From Cololabis saira (taxonomy: Eukaryota > Chordata > Actinopteri > Beloniformes > Belonidae), in assembly GCF_033807715.1 (NCBI RefSeq), contig NC_084587.1, positions 12,544,942 to 12,608,941 on the forward strand: a stretch of DNA of 64,000 bases, given 5' to 3'. Made by a program: the position numbers and the translations under genes. Shown here piece by piece: positions 1-10,158 of the stretch. The number at the start of each line of letters is the position of its first letter. Position 1 is the first letter of the stretch. The notes beneath the pieces are model-generated. The model had not been told where the DNA came from, made no database searches, and saw only the letters and a list, made by a program, of their open reading frames with translations.

Positions 1-73
1 TCATCTTGTCACAAGTACAGTACATGCAGCTTACTCAGTGCTGAGTCATGCAAAGAGCTCTTCCAACTAATTC

Positions 74-769
74 TTATGAGCAGAGAAGTTTACTATAGCC
101 TATGCAGAAGTGCTCCTTAAAGAGCTGAGTCTTTAGCTTGCTCTTAAAAGTAAGTACAGATCTTGTAGATCGCACAGAGTGTAGTAGGTCATTCCACCAT
201 CGGGGAACAATGGAGGAGAAGAGTCTGGCTACTGATTTCACGCCACGTTGTGGTGGAAGCACCAGGTGTTTTTCACTGGCTGAGCGGAGCTGCCACCAGA
301 GTGTATCTCTGGATGAAGGACTGAAGGTAGGCAGGAGCCGTTTGGGTGATTGTTTGGTAAGCCAAAAGCAGAGCTTTGAACTTGATGCGCGCTGCAACTA
401 GATGCCAGTGCAGAGAGATTAGCAGCAAAGTGACATGAGCTTTCTTGGGTTGGTTGAAGACCAGACCTGCTACTGCACTCTGAATCATCTGCAGAAGTTT
501 AACTGAGCACACAGGAAGGCCGAACAACAAGGAATTACAGTAGTCAATGCGTGACATGACCAGAGCCTGAACCAAGAGCTGTGTCCTATGTTCTGTCAGG
601 TAGGGTCTGATTTTCCTGATGTTGTAAAGAGCGAATTGACAAGCCCGGGAAACCAAGGCAATATGGTCATTAAAGGTCAGCTGGCTGTCTAATATGACAC
701 CAAGATTCCTAGCAGAAGACGTGGGCACAAGTGTGGTGGAATCCAGCTGCACGCTTATCTGAAGTGGTG
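74..769 (-). pseudogene. L2-type LINE reverse transcriptase, C-terminal part (broken)
   Basis: Read on the minus strand, this encodes the thumb and C-terminal region of a fish L2-clade non-LTR retrotransposon polyprotein. The hallmark blocks appear in order: NLGVILD, then NIRKIRPYL, SRIDYCNSLL, LHWHLVAARIKFK, TAPAYLQ and, after a frameshift near 300-400, a W-W-N-D block (PRWWNDLL) followed by LKTQLFKEHF. These are the conserved 3' blocks of fish L2 proteins. The intact protein would reverse-transcribe the element's own RNA at a nicked chromosomal target. This copy is dead: it is frameshifted, its palm with the catalytic ADD box is absent, and the rest of the reverse transcriptase lies beyond 3,610 on the far side of a DNA transposon. 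The 3' end of the element seems to run to or past the window edge. Clade assignment is from motif recognition only. Confidence 0.82.
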
Positions 770-1303
770 TACAGTAATCCCTCGCTATAACGCGGTTCAC
801 CTTTCACGGTCTCGCTGCTTCAAGGATTTGCATTGTGCATTTTCTTCTGCATGCTGATTGGATAAACATTCTCCCCGCTACAGTTCTCACAGTTAATCGA
901 GGGTGGCATGTTGGTTTATAAGAATCTTTTTGCCCAAAAGAAAACAACTACCCATAACTATGTTCTTCTCTCGCAAAAACACACCTGCACCATGGGCTTT
1001 AGAGGAAAAAGACGCAACAGAGGGGAGTAAAGTCAGGATGCAGCAGCTCAGTCAGAAGAGCGGTATACAATAATTACATCATTGTTTGAAAAGTCGTGAA
1101 ACAACTGACAACATCATCGGACCATGCGGGTGCGGTGTACTTATTGTATTTTTTTCCATTATCGTTTTTCACTTTGACCCGTTCAAATCCAATTACTCGT
1201 GTTGCGGTGGGGCGGTGCTGATCTCCGCAATTTGAAGCCTTGTATACATAGCTGCCCCTGACCAAATTGGGGGCCTAAGTGAAATGTTATTTGGAGGCCC
1301 CCC

Positions 1304-2081
1304 TGTTGTGTAGTCATAATGAAAGAAGGCTAGCAGGCAAGCTACTTCAGAAACAGTGTTTACTTTACAGAGTCAGGAGAACAACTGCAGCGTGTATCCA
1401 GAATACATGAGTTACATGGAGTGACACTGCCACCTACGGGCAGGATATTTGTATGCAGGCAGACACGTATATACCACATATCCCTCTTACTATACATAAA
1501 TACATCTTCACACTGAATATCATACAATACACAATATCAAGTTGCAAAAAAACACCTCGCAGCACACGAAGCACAGACGTCACAGGACTTGCATGTGGGT
1601 GATGGGGGGTGGGCAAGTCGGGGGGGGGGGGGTCCCGGCACAGTTCATCCAAGTGAGCGCCACGAACACGTGGTGCTCGAACTCAAAACGTCCTTGTCAG
1701 GGGGGCTGATAAGAGGGGGTTGGGCCAGGAAGGAGATTGGATATGGGGAGAGGGGGGTGTGTCAGTGTGTATGTGAGAGTCTGTGACGCGATAAGTCCGA
1801 GAACCTTTCGCCCAGAGAGCAGCCAAGCGTTCTTGATGTTATCGGGCAGCGGTACAGTTCTGGGAGGTAGATCCGCAGGTGTTTATGGGAGAGGGGGAGG
1901 GTTAGGTTGGGTGCAGAGCGTCATGTTTACATTCCTCCAGGGAGATTGTGACGAAGAGGCTTGCCAGCCGCTCCATCAAGGCCAAATCTAATCAACAATT
2001 TGCAGGCAGCTCAGTAATTTTCCGTCTGCTTTCCAGTCTTCTGGTTCCTCAATAAACTCCGATCAGACGAATTTGTGATCA
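1304..2081 (-). mobile_element. Putative Gypsy 3' LTR
   Basis: On the minus strand this 778-bp block starts with TGATCACAAATT directly at the stop codon of the membrane-protein ORF, after a G-rich stretch (GGCGGGGAC) that could serve as polypurine tract. It ends in CTACACAACA, so it has the TG...CA form of an LTR. Its position downstream of retroviral-type pol fragments fits. It contains a G12-13 run near 1,620-1,632 and no long ORF. No second LTR copy is present in the window to confirm the boundaries, so these are inferred. Confidence 0.5.
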
Positions 2082-2549
2082 GTCCCCGCCAAGCCGGGTG
2101 CCCAGCTTCTCCAAGGTGTTCTCCATCTTGTTAAAGAGCTCAAAGACCCCTGCTAGCCTACGATTCTGTTCAAGAATCGCATCCAGCTTGCGGCCCTGCC
2201 CACCCAACGTTACAGTCTGAGTGCGGAGCCCCGTGCTCAATCCTTCAGCAGCTTCGGGCAGCTCAGAGAGGGCCAGAACGGCCCCCGCAGCCTTCCGCGA
2301 TTGTCGATAGGCCAGGAAGATCCCCACTCCAATTAGAAGAAATCCTGCTATCATAAATCCAATTATGAAGGCGTCCTCAATATCCTCGACAGATACAATT
2401 TTAAGGCACATCGGCCGCCAGTTCTTGTACGCGTCCATCGTGTAACCAGCAAAAAATGTCCCGTCGGGGCAAGAGGGCTCCCCAACCCCCTGGCTTCTCA
2501 TTGCAAACATTTGGTCAATGGTACTGAGGGACCAGTTAATCAATTCCAT
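2079..2549 (-). CDS. Small single-pass membrane protein encoded by Gypsy-type retrotransposon (env position)
   Basis: An open frame of 156 codons starts at the methionine at 2,549 (MELINWSLST); a longer upstream reading is open but looks non-coding. The protein has a short N-terminal part with three cysteines (about residues 27-48), a strongly hydrophobic segment at about residues 60-80 (FIIGFMIAGFLLIGVGIFLA), a basic stop-transfer YRQSRK, then an Ala/Leu/Glu-rich tail of about 70 residues that could form a coiled coil (DAILEQNRRLAGVFELFNKM). It has no signal peptide. It lies between the integrase C-terminus and the LTR, which is where some Gypsy elements carry an envelope-like gene, but it is far shorter than an envelope and shows no fusion peptide. 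It is uninterrupted although the rest of the element is wrecked. I recognise it only as an accessory ORF associated with fish Gypsy elements; its function is unknown. Confidence 0.55.
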   Translation of the reverse strand: MELINWSLSTIDQMFAMRSQGVGEPSCPDGTFFAGYTMDAYKNWRPMCLKIVSVEDIEDAFIIGFMIAGFLLIGVGIFLAYRQSRKAAGAVLALSELPEAAEGLSTGLRTQTVTLGGQGRKLDAILEQNRRLAGVFELFNKMENTLEKLGTRLGGD

Positions 2550-2804
2550 GATTGTAGAGTTTCGGAGGAGTGAAAAGGAGAGACTCTGAAGACGAGACAG
2601 GACAAAAGCAGCAGCAGGGCAGATAAGGAGGGAGAGAGCAGAAAAAGCGTCCGCCTTCACTGAGAGCCGGAAGAAGAGTATAGTATAGTATATAGTTCTT
2701 ATACTAGATAGTATATAGTATAAGAATAGACCTTTGTTCAAATTGGACACAAATAACAGTCCACAATTCACATCACATTTTGCCCTCTTTTAAAAAGACA
2801 GGAT

Positions 2805-3194
2805 TCAGGTGGCAAAATCTTCCAGCCAAGCAGGCGGCGGAATCTGCCTGCGGCTCTGCTGGGGCCTAGGAGGTGGTTGAGCAGGCGGGGGTGTCTGAGG
2901 AGCCACATAAACATCCTCAGGCCGTACACAGGTACTGGTTGTGTGCACCTCAGGGACGGGGAAACTTGCAGGGGACAGGTGCAGGGCATTCCATACTTTA
3001 CCATCAGAAAGTTTGTAGGTCGCTGGGCCTTTCTGAGCAACAACACAGAGGGGCTGTGTGAACTTGGTGTGTCCTTTCTTTATGATTCCTGGCTTCCTGA
3101 TCCGAACATAGGAACCACACTGAAACTTTGGAGACTGTGCACTATGACCTTCATCCACATAGCGCCTCACTTTGGCTTGTTGCAAGAGGTCCAT
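2805..3194 (-). pseudogene. Gypsy integrase C-terminal domain fragment
   Basis: The minus-strand frame encodes the last part of a Gypsy pol polyprotein: a basic linker (QQAKVRRYVDEGH), then an SH3-like integrase C-terminal barrel with F-x-x-G-x-x-VR-x-RKP, KGHTKFTQPL, a GPATYKLSDG turn and KVWNALHLSP, followed by a proline-rich tail ending WLEDFAT. Such domains bind DNA during strand transfer. The zinc-binding HHCC and DDE core domains that should precede it are missing, because the protease fragment begins only about 20 bp away. This is therefore an internally deleted element. The membrane-protein ORF follows after about 255 bp. Confidence 0.72.
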
Positions 3195-3212
3195 GCCTAG
3201 AATGGGTGTACC

Positions 3213-3440
3213 TCATGGGACAATATGAATGTACTGGGACGTGCATTTTGCCATGTATGTCACTGTCAGTTCCAGACAACCTATCACGGGTATAGGCTTC
3301 TTCGTGTATGTAGTCAGTGTTTTTCTGGGTTTCAGGAGTGGGGTGTGGCTGAAGTAACTATTGTACATGTGCTCTGGGAGAATAGAGGAAGCTGACCTGG
3401 TATCCACCAGCAGATTAGCAGTAATTGTAGGGCCACCTGA
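3213..3440 (-). pseudogene. Gypsy retropepsin (aspartic protease) fragment
   Basis: The translation contains a retropepsin active-site loop in the form LLVDTRSASSILPE, where the family motif is D-T-G-S-A; the glycine is replaced by arginine here, which should inactivate the enzyme. A downstream block with PIPVIGCLELTV matches the flap-to-strand region of fish Gypsy proteases. In a working element this domain cuts the Gag-Pol polyprotein. The fragment is joined almost directly to the integrase C-terminus, so reverse transcriptase, RNase H and the integrase core have been deleted. Confidence 0.68.
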
Positions 3441-3609
3441 AGCTTCCTCCGTTGGAAGATGAGACCCTACGCACAGTCCGTGTTCTGCGTTTAGGGAGGG
3501 GCAGCACTGCTTGTATAATAATTGTAAAAAAAAATAAAGCTTACTACTTCACGGATTTCACAGGTTCTTTTTGGAACGTAACCACCGCGAAAAACGAGGG
3601 ATTACTGTA

Positions 3610-4770
3610 TAGTGAAAAGAGAAGAGGGCCAAGCACCGATCCCTGTGGCATCCCTGTTGCTAACTGATGCGATCTGGACACTCTTCCTTGCCGTGATACT
3701 CTGAAGGATCTTCTTGTGAAGTAAGACATGCACCACAAGAGGACAGATCCTGAAAAGCCAAGCTTTGAGAGTGTGGAGAAGAGGATGTGGTGGTTAACTG
3801 TGTCAAAGGCAGCAGACAGGTCAAGCAATATGAGGACTGAGGATAGACCAGCAGATCTGGCAGCCCCTAGTGACTCAGTAACTGACGGAAGAGCAGTTTC
3901 AGTTGAGTGGCCCTGCCTAAAGCCAGACTGATGTGGATCATACAGGCAGTTGTCGCGAAGGAACTGTGAGACCTGACTGAAGACAGCTTGTTCAAGAATT
4001 TTAGATATGAATGGGAGCAGTGAGACTGGTCGGTTGTTTTTAACCTGGGCAGGGTTGAGTGAGGGTTTTTTCAGCAGTTGGGAGACTCGAGCTTGTTTGA
4101 AGGCAGAGTGAAAGACACCAGATTTAAGGGAGGAGTTAATAATGTGGGTTATTGCAGGTTTGATGGTACTGTAGGTAAAATGCTCTGCAGTAGAAGTTTA
4201 GAGACTTCATCCTCATTTAGATATTGGAAGGAGCAGAGAGAGGCACTAGTACCAGGTTGGAGCGGGCAGAGATGGTCAGGCTCAGAGAATCGATTACTGA
4301 TAATAGTAACCTTTTCATTAAAGTAGGAAGCAAACCTTTCTGCAGACAAGCCAGTGGGTGTTTGAGCAGGTAGTGGAGAGAGAAGAGAGTTAAACGTCAA
4401 CATTTGTTGGGTGTTGGAGCATTTTGGATTTTGTTCTGGTAAAAGGCTATCTTGGCCGCCTTTAAGCTGGATGTGAAAAATGAGTACCAAACACTCTTTG
4501 GATTTGGGCCACTTTTTTTCCTGCTGCCCTAAGTCCAGCTCTGTGGTCCCTCAGAACCTCTGTGAGCCATGGACTGAGAGGTTTCTGTCCAGCTGGTTTT
4601 GACACCAGAGGACAGAGTTTATCCAGAGAGGAGGCGAGTGAAGAGCAGTGTTACTGTACCCTCATTAACAGAGTGGAAAAGTCGGAGAGAGAAGGGAGGG
4701 TAGAGCAGACCTCATCAGACAGCTGTGTGTGGCTGAGAGATTGTACGTTTCTGCGGTAGGAAACCATCTT
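3610..4770 (-). pseudogene. L2-type LINE, endonuclease-RT linker and RT fingers/palm (broken)
   Basis: This is the upstream half of the LINE interrupted at 772-3,607. On the minus strand it carries the linker (PWLTEVLRDHRAG followed by a Lys/Trp-rich AGKKWPKSKE block near 4,500-4,560), a linker helix (LSAERFASYFNEKV near 4,340) and reverse transcriptase motifs: LDLSAAFDTVNH (motif A with its catalytic Asp, near 3,820) and MPQGSVLGPLLFSLY (motif B, ending at the transposon junction). About 80-90 residues, including the catalytic ADD box, are missing between this part and the downstream part at 74-769. Several frameshifts break the frame. The 5' side is cut by a SINE near 4,800. Confidence 0.8.
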
Positions 4771-4804
4771 TGGAGTCGGGTGAGTGACATGAGGATGGAA
4801 ATTG

Positions 4805-5065
4805 ATTTTTTTTTTTAATATATATTTTTATCCCCGATTCTTTTCCAATTTTTACCACCCAGTGCTCCTAGATAAGTCTGCCAACCCCGGGAGGGCCCTG
4901 CACTGAGCTCAGGTCTCCTCCTTAACCTGAGGAGTGAGCAGGCCGCTTCTTTTCACCAGACAGGCTGGGGTTTTTCTGGCCGGACGTAGCGTGTGGAAGG
5001 ATTGCGTTATTCCGGCCAGATCCTCCCCACCCCATCTGGTGCCCCGGTTGGCCAGAGGGGGTATG
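4805..5065 (-). mobile_element. tRNA-headed SINE, 3' portion
   Basis: This is the reverse complement of the 3' part of the SINE at 33,243-33,757. Shared landmarks are the T/A-rich tail with ATCCCCGATTC, CACCCAGTGCTCCTA, CAACCCCGGGAGG, GTGAGCAGGCCGCTTCTTTT, and the GGCCGGACGTAGCGTGTGGAAGGAT block. The tRNA-like head is missing, consistent with 5' truncation. A third partial copy lies at 60,262-60,455. Confidence 0.75.
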
Positions 5066-5340
5066 TATCAGTTATTCTTCTGACTGATCAGCGTTTCAGT
5101 TCCTGTGTTCTGGCTTCCAGATCTGCTTCACGATCATACCAACTGTTTTCTGGTATTCTCTCTCCTGCCACTCTGAGCGTTACCACAATCCTGAGGACTG
5201 AACTCTGATCTGCATCTTACTCTGCTCTATTGCCTGCAGTGAGGTTGCTTTTATTAAAGACTTACTCAACACTCCGCCACACTGCCTTGTCAGATGGACA
5301 AGAGACTTGGGGGATCATTTTCTGGCATGATTGGGGCCAC

Positions 5341-5356
5341 ACCCACAAACACACAC

Positions 5357-5388
<32 letters not shown>

Positions 5389-5391
5389 TTT
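5341..5391. repeat. (CA)n/(CATA)n microsatellite
   Basis: About 50 bp of ACAC and ATACAC units. Nothing coding is seen around it between 5,070 and 5,750. Confidence 0.9.
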
Positions 5392-5751
5392 TATGCACCT
5401 AGAAAACAATCACTGTTACGTGAAATAGATGTGATGAAACCCAGCTATCACACTGTACTGCTAACAGGTCTGGTTTGAATCAAAACTCAGACATTTTTAT
5501 CACACTGTCTGTAAAATTAAAGCACTGGTGCAGAAGCCAGAATCTGTATGTATGTTTGGAGGGACAAAGATTTGAACTGTTGTGAACCTCAACAAGTCTG
5601 AAGCAAATCACACATTCTACCATTGGTTTGCATTCATTTTCAAGTGATTGGGGGAAGTTTGTAGAATGTGTATTTCATAACTGAATTATTACTTGCAGAT
5701 GGTAACTGTAACCTCCCATACTTAACTAGACATCATGTTGCACTGAGTACA

Positions 5752-5965
5752 GGGTGGCTGTGGAGTAGGCTAGTGGGTAGAGTCAATTGCCCTCCAACTG
5801 GAGGCCTGCCAGATCAATCCCAACCCTTGTCATGTGCCAAAGTGTCTCTGGGCAAACCCATTATTGCCCCAGTGATTCATGCTGGGGAGGGTTGTGTCAG
5901 GAAGGGCATCCGACATTAAAAACCTATGCCAAATCAATATATAACAAAAAAAGATCCACTGTGGT
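5752..5965 (+). mobile_element. SINE-like repeat with tRNA-like head (diverged)
   Basis: The 5' part has a tRNA-like promoter layout: TAGTGGGTAGAG resembles a pol III A box, and about 40 bp later AGATCAATCCC is a decayed B box. The 3' part contains the landmark GGAAGGGCATCCGACATTAAAA, CCTATGCCAAATC and GATCCACTGTGGTGAACC, a body that recurs in many fish genomes. It is a fossil, not a functional tRNA gene, because no cloverleaf can be drawn. Family name not assigned. Confidence 0.6.
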
Positions 5966-6224
5966 GAACCTAGGGAATAAATATTAAAATTCTAGGGGAA
6001 AGTATCTAGTGTCAAAAGAACATTAAATGTTTTGTGCTTTTTATTTAGTTTTTTTTTAGAAAGAAAATGTAAGAATGGGAGCTTTTAATGAAAGTATGGA
6101 TTTTAAAATATGTTAGAAGAAATGTAGGTTATTACATCTCCACCAAATAGTGGCTATCTGAGCAATTTCAAAAAAGGTTCATGTCGTTTCTGAAAGACCA
6201 ACTGCATCAGAACAAGCTCTATAA

Positions 6225-6264
6225 GATAATAATAATGTCAATAATGCTAATAATCATAATAATG

Positions 6265-6296
<32 letters not shown>

Positions 6297-6299
6297 TAA
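6225..6299. repeat. (TAA)n microsatellite abutting a repeat-family head
   Basis: An imperfect ATA/ATC-type tract becomes a pure TAA run at 6,262-6,296 and ends directly at the TTAAAGCTGCAAGCAGCG head of the next element. The short poly-Ile frames here are translations of this tract, not genes. Confidence 0.9.
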
Positions 6300-7340
6300 A
6301 GCTGCAAGCAGCGATGAACGGGCCCTCTCACCCTTGTGCACGTTCAAGCGTGCTGCAGTGGAAGCATTTGTATGACTTTCATGTAGATTCAGGCCTGGAC
6401 ATTTAGTGGATGACACCAGCCACGACTCTCTATATCCAACCATTCAAAAGTTATGGAATCAGATGAAGGGGTGGGGCTTATTTGCACCAATTATGTTCAA
6501 GGACTCAAAACCATGTCCGATGACACCACCCACATGTCTTTATCACAACCCGTTCAAAAGTTATGGCAGAGAATAGGGACTATCAAATATCGACCAATCA
6601 GAAGAAAAGGCAGGGCTAATTTGCACCAATAATGATCAAGGACTCAAAACTGATTCCGATGACACCACCCACGAGTCTTTATGACAAATGGCAGAAAGTA
6701 GGAACTATCAAAATATGGACCAATCAGATGAAGGGGGGGGGGGGCACGCTTTTTGGGGTCTATCGTCGCCACAGTAACGCTTTTGCCTGAGAAAAGTAAT
6801 GCCCATCGTCGCAGGATGGAGATGCACATTTTGATGTATAACACACCTGGGTGCACGATACGGTTCGGGCCGCATTAACGGCCAAAGAAATGGCATAAAT
6901 TGCGGAGAAATCACACAATTAATTCAAAATTTGAACGATGTCTCTACAATTACAAGTTCAGCCGAGCAATAAGCGTCCAAATTTTTGCCTTTTGTCATCT
7001 AGCGTTGTCACGGTAACACTTTTGACCCATCGAGGCACGATGGAGACGCATCTAACGATGCATGCCATGCATTGGTGCACGTTCAGGCGGCTTTGGTTGT
7101 GTTTGAGTTGGTTCTGTCTGAGGTGGTTCTGGTTGTGTTTGGGGTGGTTAATGGTGCTTCCGGGGTTATTAATGAACCACATCCCCTGCTTTGCAGGAGG
7201 TTTGGTTCTGGTTGTGTTTGGGGTGGTTCTGGCCCTGTCTGAGGTGGTTCTGGATGTATTCAGGGTGTTCAATGAACCAAAAGACTTCGCAGGGGCTGTT
7301 TTGCGACTTCAACTTTGGGCCATTTTGCGATCTGTCTGAA
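6296..7340 (+). mobile_element. 'GCAAGCAGCG' repeat family, copy 1 (unclassified)
   Basis: The block begins TTAAAGCTGCAAGCAGCG, then GATGAACGGGCCCTC and CCTTGTGCACGTTCA. It includes repeated CCATTCAAAAGTTATGG and GATGACACCACCCAC sub-blocks and the CCAATCAGATGAAGGGG segment. The later part (6,760-6,935) is the reverse complement of the piece at 32,800-33,000. The end (7,080-7,290) is a G/T-rich minisatellite built from GGTGGTTCTGGTTGTGTTTG-like units, with a short foldback (CCCCTGCTTTGCAGGAGG near 7,180). It has no coding capacity. Other copies are at 58,567-58,890, 32,565-33,242 and, as short heads, in both arms of the foldback at 16.8-25 kb. The superfamily could not be decided from the sequence. 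Confidence 0.65.
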
Positions 7341-8836
7341 GAGCAGCAAATGCCAGTTCCAACAAAGACAAAGAGAACATTCACTCCAGTATTACAAAAT
7401 CTTCAGCCAACTCTCGTGACACTTAAAATATTATTTAACCTGTGTAATTTTATAATTTCCAAAGACGTAATTAAAAAGAAAAGTTTTCTTACACAAGAAA
7501 ATAATTAGCAGCAAAGACCATGCTCTTCGCTGCTGAGGACAAGGCCATAACAATACTTCCTCGATATTTTTGTCTCTTACTTCCAAACATCTTTTATTTC
7601 TGATGTTAGTATATTACATTTTTTATTTAATTACTGGTGTCTTACTTATGACCAGACACTATTTATACAAAATAATTGGTTTTCTCTATTAATTATAGGT
7701 GGTCATTATAAATTCACCAGCATGCCAAGGCAAATTACTCTCTTTATGGGACTGAAGAATTAGCAAAAATTTGCATCTTTGCGATCAAAGGGCTTGCATA
7801 ACCTTTTTGTTGTAAATGGTGCAGGGTTGCAAGTTTAGACACTTCATCTGGCCTATCAGTGAACAGTGTTGTCTTATGGTTAGCCAGATCCGTAGCAGGC
7901 TTTGACAGCGAAAATAACTTTTGTTTGCTTCTCAGTAGACTTACATTTTTCCCCTTAACTCTATAATCCAATTATATATTAGGTTTTATTTTTCTGTAGC
8001 TGATGTGCTGTCTGTTTTATTCAGGCCATGTCTGAGCTTCAACGGAGGGGATGTATCTGTTTGTCACCTGCATGCTCATCAAGTTTCCAGAAAACTCAGA
8101 CATAGAGTAAGCCCTGTTATTAACTCACATACCCACCAGATTCAGTGTAGGCAAATAAAAAAAATGTTTCTGATTTGTACCACAAAATTTCTGGAATGTT
8201 ACTTTGAGAACATTTGCAGCAGTGTTGCCAACATTCCGTGGTTGCAAACATTTGCAACATTGCATTGTTGCATACAGTTTTACTGCCCGTGTCTGATGTA
8301 TTTTATTGCCCACTGGGAAATGAGCTGTGGGTAAAGTGTAATTCATGTCAAATTTAATTCATAAGCAAGACATGCTGTAGGTGGTACTCATTTACTGAAC
8401 AGATTTCATAATTGTGCAGTGAGAGAGTAAATGTCCTGCTCAAGGACAATCTGACAGCACAAGTGACTGCAGTTTTGACCTTCTCCCTACCCATTATGGG
8501 AGTGTCGCTCAAAATACTGGGCCAACCTGCCGATTAACTGATGCACTTCACAGCTTTATCAAGAGCTGTATAGGCCTTTGATGCAATAGAATGATAGTGA
8601 TTTGTTATCTTCTCGCTCTATATAGCATAAGTCCATGTCTTAGTTTATCATGCACCCTGATCCATCACAGTCACCTTTATCTTTTTTTATTGTTCAGAGG
8701 ACATATTTCTACTGAGTTAGGGGTATAACAAGTCAGCATAGAGCCCCAATGCAAGATGGTCAATGAAGGCTCTGCCTACTGATATTTAGCTTACTATTCA
8801 CTCTACATATTTCACACACTGATAAAGCACACATGC
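7341..8836. other. No gene recognised
   Basis: AT-rich sequence with short open frames only. A 75-codon minus frame at 7,744-7,971 (reading ...KLFSLSKPATDL...) looks protein-like in composition but matches no family I know and has no supporting neighbours. Confidence 0.5.
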
Positions 8837-8844
8837 CCATAGTG

Positions 8845-9075
8845 CAGTGGTCTTCAACCCTGGTTCTCGGGACCCCCTGTCCTGCATGTTTTACTGTAGA
8901 TGTTGCCCTGCATCATCACACCTGATTCAAATTAATGGTCGTCATCAGCTTGTCATCCAGATCTGCACAAGTCTGTTAATGACACAGTCTCTTGTATCGT
9001 GATGTGCAGGGAAGCAGGGAAACATGTAAAACATGCAAGACAGTGGGTCCTGAGGACCAGGGTTGAAGACCACTG
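8845..9075. mobile_element. hAT MITE, 231 bp, with 8-bp target duplication
   Basis: The terminal inverted repeat CAGTGGTCTTCAACCCTGGT begins at 8,845 and its complement ends at 9,075. An exact 8-bp duplication CCATAGTG flanks it (8,837-8,844 and 9,076-9,083), the hAT signature. It has no ORF. A second copy is at 35,659-35,874. Confidence 0.9.
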
Positions 9076-9425
9076 CCATAGTGGGTTTATATGCTTTAAA
9101 TATGATCTATTCTCACAATGAAACCAGAATAAATGAAAGTAACTTACATTCCAATGTAACATTAGCAGATTAGGTAACTAGAAAACCTTTATCTTGGGCT
9201 TCTTTGTAGAACCAGCTACCAGTTAGTATACAGGTCATAGACACCCTCTCTGCTTTGAGACTGGGCTCGAAACTTTCCTGTTTGGTAGAGTTGGTATTCA
9301 GGGGTGGCTCACGTACCCTGAACCATCTCTTTGGTCATACTGGTTTAGATCAAGACTACGGCTTGACTTCCCATGACACACGGGGCTCTTTGCTCTTATT
9401 GTGTATATATATATGTACTCTTACT

Positions 9426-9962
9426 GGCCAATTTATTAGTCACACCTGTACAACTGCTCGTTAACGCAAATTTCGAATCAGCCAATCACCAGGCAGCAAC
9501 TCAATGTATTTAGGCATGTAGACATGGTCAACACAATCTGCTGCATCAGAATGGGGAAGAAAGGTGATTTAAGTGAATTTGAACGTGGTATGGTTGTTGG
9601 TGCCAGACAGGCTGATCTGAGTATTTAGGAAACTGCTGATCTACTGGGATTTTCATGCTTAACCATCTCTAGGGTTTACAGAGAAAAGAAAAGAGAAAAT
9701 ATCCAGTGAGCAGCAGTTCTGTGGGAGGAAATGCCTTGTTGATGCCAGAGGTCAGACTGGTTCGAGCTCATAGAAAGGCAACAGTAACTCAAATAACCAC
9801 TTGTTACAACCAACGTATGCAGAAGAGCATCTGTGAACGCACATGTCGACCCTTTAGGCGGATGGGCTACAGGAGCAGAAGACCACACCGGGTGCCACTC
9901 CTGTCAGCTAAGAACAGGAAACGGAGGAATTCGCACAGGCTCGCACAAATCTTTTTTTCAGC
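9426..9962 (+). pseudogene. Tc1-like transposase, N-terminal part only (Tdr1-like)
   Basis: The 5' untranslated part is followed by a start at 9,551 reading MGKKGDLSEFERGMVVGARQ, the N-terminus of fish Tc1 transposases, with its paired-like helix-turn-helix DNA-binding region (TADLLGFS, ISRVYREK). A stop (tag) interrupts it at codon 26, and a second stop and frameshift follow near 9,706. The frame then continues through RKATVTQITTCYN, GYRSRRPHRVPLLSAKNRK and stops matching at about 9,960. The catalytic DD34E domain is absent. Full-length proteins have about 340 residues; about 130 are represented. The right inverted repeat was not found, so this is a truncated fossil. Confidence 0.88.
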
Positions 9963-10158
9963 AGGTGTGGACACATTCTTCTTACAAAACTACAACAGTA
10001 ATTGTCCTCCATTTCCCAAATGATTCAAAAGTGCAAATTAAATGGAAGGATGATATAACACATTGTGAAAAAATTCCTCGCTCCAAACATTTCAAGTCTT
10101 TCTGAAAAATATTTTCTTCGTTCTTGTGAATGTTAAATAAAAAGGTTTACACATTTAA

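Larger units (their letters stand above)
772..3607. mobile_element. Tc1/mariner-superfamily (Tigger/pogo-like) insertion with TA target duplication, carrying Gypsy remains
   Basis: The ends form an inverted repeat: CAGTAATCCCTCG at 772 and its complement CGAGGGATTACTG ending at 3,607, each flanked by TA (770-771 and 3,608-3,609). TA duplication and a CAGT-type end are typical of Tc1/mariner, and this terminus resembles Tigger/pogo elements of fish (family name is inference). The element lies inside an L2 LINE whose coding sequence resumes at 3,610. Its own transposase is not recognisable: about 500 bp at the left end and about 80 bp at the right end look like this element, and the middle is Gypsy-derived sequence. 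A short inverted pair, GGGGGCCT near 1,269 and GGAGGCCCCC near 1,293, sits beside the LTR boundary. Confidence 0.7.

Noticed and set aside
2873..3200. Plus-strand frames opposite the Gypsy integrase
   Set aside because: Shadows of the minus-strand pol fragment.
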